DNA from: SCGC-AAA252-I15 sp043822165
GTDB taxonomy: Archaea > Altiarchaeota > Altiarchaeia > IMC4 > SCGC-AAA252-I15
NCBI GenBank assembly: GCA_043822165.1
Contig: JBDRCA010000046.1
Coordinates: forward strand, 1 to 13,554
Reading direction: 5' to 3'
DNA length: 13,554 nucleotides
The notes beneath the pieces are model-generated. The model had not been told where the DNA came from and ran no database searches. It saw only the letters and a program-made list of their open reading frames with translations. The position numbers were made by a program, and so were the translations under genes. Below, piece by piece: positions 12,326 to 13,554 of this stretch; position 1 is the first letter of the stretch, and the number at the start of each line of letters is the position of its first letter.

Positions 12326-13554
12326 ATGACCGAAGTGGATGATTTGATTTCCCGGGTGGTCGCAGAGTCAGGGAAAACAGAGGCTCATGTAAAGGAAAAG
12401 ATTGTTTCCCGCAAGGACAAGACTCACGGCCTCCTATCTGATTACGGGGCAGTCTACGCAGTCGCCAAAGAGTTGGGTGTTGATTTAAGCGACAATCAGA
12501 CGAAGATTACTAAACTTGCGGATGTTTCAGGCCAGAAATCGATATCAATCTATGGCAGAGTCAAGGTGGTTTATTCCCCGCGGGAGTTCACCCGCAAAGA
12601 CGGCTCGAACGGGCTTTTCGCAAGTCTCATACTCCTTGATGATTCAGGGGAAATGCGTCTTGTTCTGTGGGACAAGACAACGGAGACGACAAAACACGTT
12701 AAAGTCGGCGACACGCTTCTCGTGAGAAATGCGTATTCCCGTGAAAATAAGGGCGTCTACGAAGTCCACGCGGGCTCTCTTTCAAACATCGCAGTAAACC
12801 CCAAAGTGCCTGACGTGAAGCTTCCCGAGGTAAGCGAGAAGCTCTACAAGGTGTCTGAGCTTTCAGAGGATAATCCGTCCGTGAATATTGTATTGCGTGT
12901 TTCAAGTTATCTTCCCAAGACGGAGTTTACCAGAAGCGACGGTTCAACTGGCGCGAGGGCGTCGTTCATAGGCGAGGACGAGTCTGGTAAAATAAGGGTT
13001 GTTTTGTGGGATAATGCTGCTGGCACAGAGCTTTCTGACGGGGTTGTCGTGAAGATTGAGAATGGTTACACTCGCAAGGGTTTGTCTGACGGAATCGAGC
13101 TTCAGGCAGGCAATAGAGCGCGAATTGTCGAGTCTGATGTTAAGTTAAAGCTCCCTAAGCTTCCGGAGAAGGGGAAGGCGGTCAAGCTTTCAGGGGTTTC
13201 CAAGGATTCGTCTTCTCTCACAATCGAGGCCAGGGTTCTTAGGGTGTATCCTCCCCGGGCGTATTCCGGCGGCACCATGTCATCTCTTGTCATTGGCGAT
13301 GACTCAGGTGTCATGCGCGCTGTGTTGTGGGATGACAAGGCAGATACCGCTATTGATTTGGCAAGAAATGACGCGATAGTCTTTTCTAACGCGTATGGCC
13401 GCGCCAACATGAACGATGAAGTCGAAGTCCACGTGGGAAAGTACGGTGCAATCAAAAAATTGGCTGAATCCAAGATTCCCAAAGCAGAGGATATTGAATT
13501 AAAGTACACGCCTGCAAAGACCATAGCCGAGCTTGAGCCGTCTGAGGAGCGGGT
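12326..13554 (+). CDS. Replication protein A-like single-stranded DNA-binding protein (3' partial)
   Basis: This archaeal RPA coats single-stranded DNA in replication, repair and recombination. The 409 residues seen start with a helical region (about 1-60) containing HGLLSDYGAVYAVAKELGV, a feature of archaeal RPA N-termini. Three OB folds follow, at about 62-155, 177-268 and 288-372. Each shows the same strand ending with a Trp that is expected to stack on bases: RLVLWDK, RVVLWDN and RAVLWDD. The first two also share the loop EFTR-x-DGS-x-G. The frame is open to the right edge, so a fourth OB fold or zinc finger may lie beyond. The ATG at 12326 is the first in the frame after the promoter-like box. 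I leave the symbol blank because the subunit type cannot be settled from a partial protein. Confidence 0.9.
   Translation, partial: MTEVDDLISRVVAESGKTEAHVKEKIVSRKDKTHGLLSDYGAVYAVAKELGVDLSDNQTKITKLADVSGQKSISIYGRVKVVYSPREFTRKDGSNGLFASLILLDDSGEMRLVLWDKTTETTKHVKVGDTLLVRNAYSRENKGVYEVHAGSLSNIAVNPKVPDVKLPEVSEKLYKVSELSEDNPSVNIVLRVSSYLPKTEFTRSDGSTGARASFIGEDESGKIRVVLWDNAAGTELSDGVVVKIENGYTRKGLSDGIELQAGNRARIVESDVKLKLPKLPEKGKAVKLSGVSKDSSSLTIEARVLRVYPPRAYSGGTMSSLVIGDDSGVMRAVLWDDKADTAIDLARNDAIVFSNAYGRANMNDEVEVHVGKYGAIKKLAESKIPKAEDIELKYTPAKTIAELEPSEER

Overview
The window reads as archaeal chromosome. The anchors are an archaeal/eukaryotic-type release factor (aRF1, with NIKS and GGQ motifs), a PheRS beta chain of the archaeal type, and a multi-OB-fold archaeal RPA. 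Several genes have A/T-rich TATA-like boxes about 25-31 nt before the ATG, as expected for leaderless or very short-leader archaeal mRNAs. Short intergenic gaps and the stripped-down forms of both PheT and aRF1 fit a small-genome lineage such as a DPANN archaeon. That placement is an inference; no rRNA or tRNA gene is present to confirm it.

Left part (1-3709): the last 30 codons of a probable membrane protein run rightwards off the left edge. They converge on and overlap a leftward GT-C glycosyltransferase of the ArnT/PMT type (34-1725). Divergent from that gene is a probable two-gene unit, pheT (1784-2605) then prf1 (2621-3709). This pheT encodes only the B5 plus catalytic-like C-terminal half of the usual protein. 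This prf1 lacks the C-terminal minidomain.

Middle (3713-5350, minus strand): a unit of three small genes. In transcription order they are a membrane-anchored coiled-coil protein with a SHOCT-like end, a small multi-pass protein with the His/Asp pattern of YdjM-like membrane metal hydrolases (2 nt apart), and an orphan soluble protein.

Right part (5392-12266, plus strand): a cell-surface locus of six secreted or membrane proteins. The first (5392-6975) is a large ectodomain with one TM helix and a DUF11-like tail on the predicted cytoplasmic side. The other five are built from a few shared modules. Module A is a repeat of the form WNL(I/V)GYP...VYDPTVPGG(L/V)GN...GYWIKVN, found in the 550-aa and 179-aa proteins, neither of which has a C-terminal membrane anchor. 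Module B is an N-terminal P-x-x-[FY]-W-G-Y beta-sandwich-like module in three proteins, each with a C-terminal TM helix. Two of the B proteins also share a four-cysteine motif ending DCGGxCxxC. The gene order A-B-A-B-B suggests duplication of an A+B pair: a secreted sequon-rich repeat protein with its membrane-anchored partner. The apparent transcript ends within or bounding this locus carry inverted repeats, three of which are followed by T-rich tracts. A promoter then leads into the RPA gene, which runs off the right edge (12326-13554).

No CRISPR array, insertion sequence, tRNA or rRNA was seen. The longest stretch without a gene is 6976-7148, which holds an inverted repeat and an A/T-rich promoter region.
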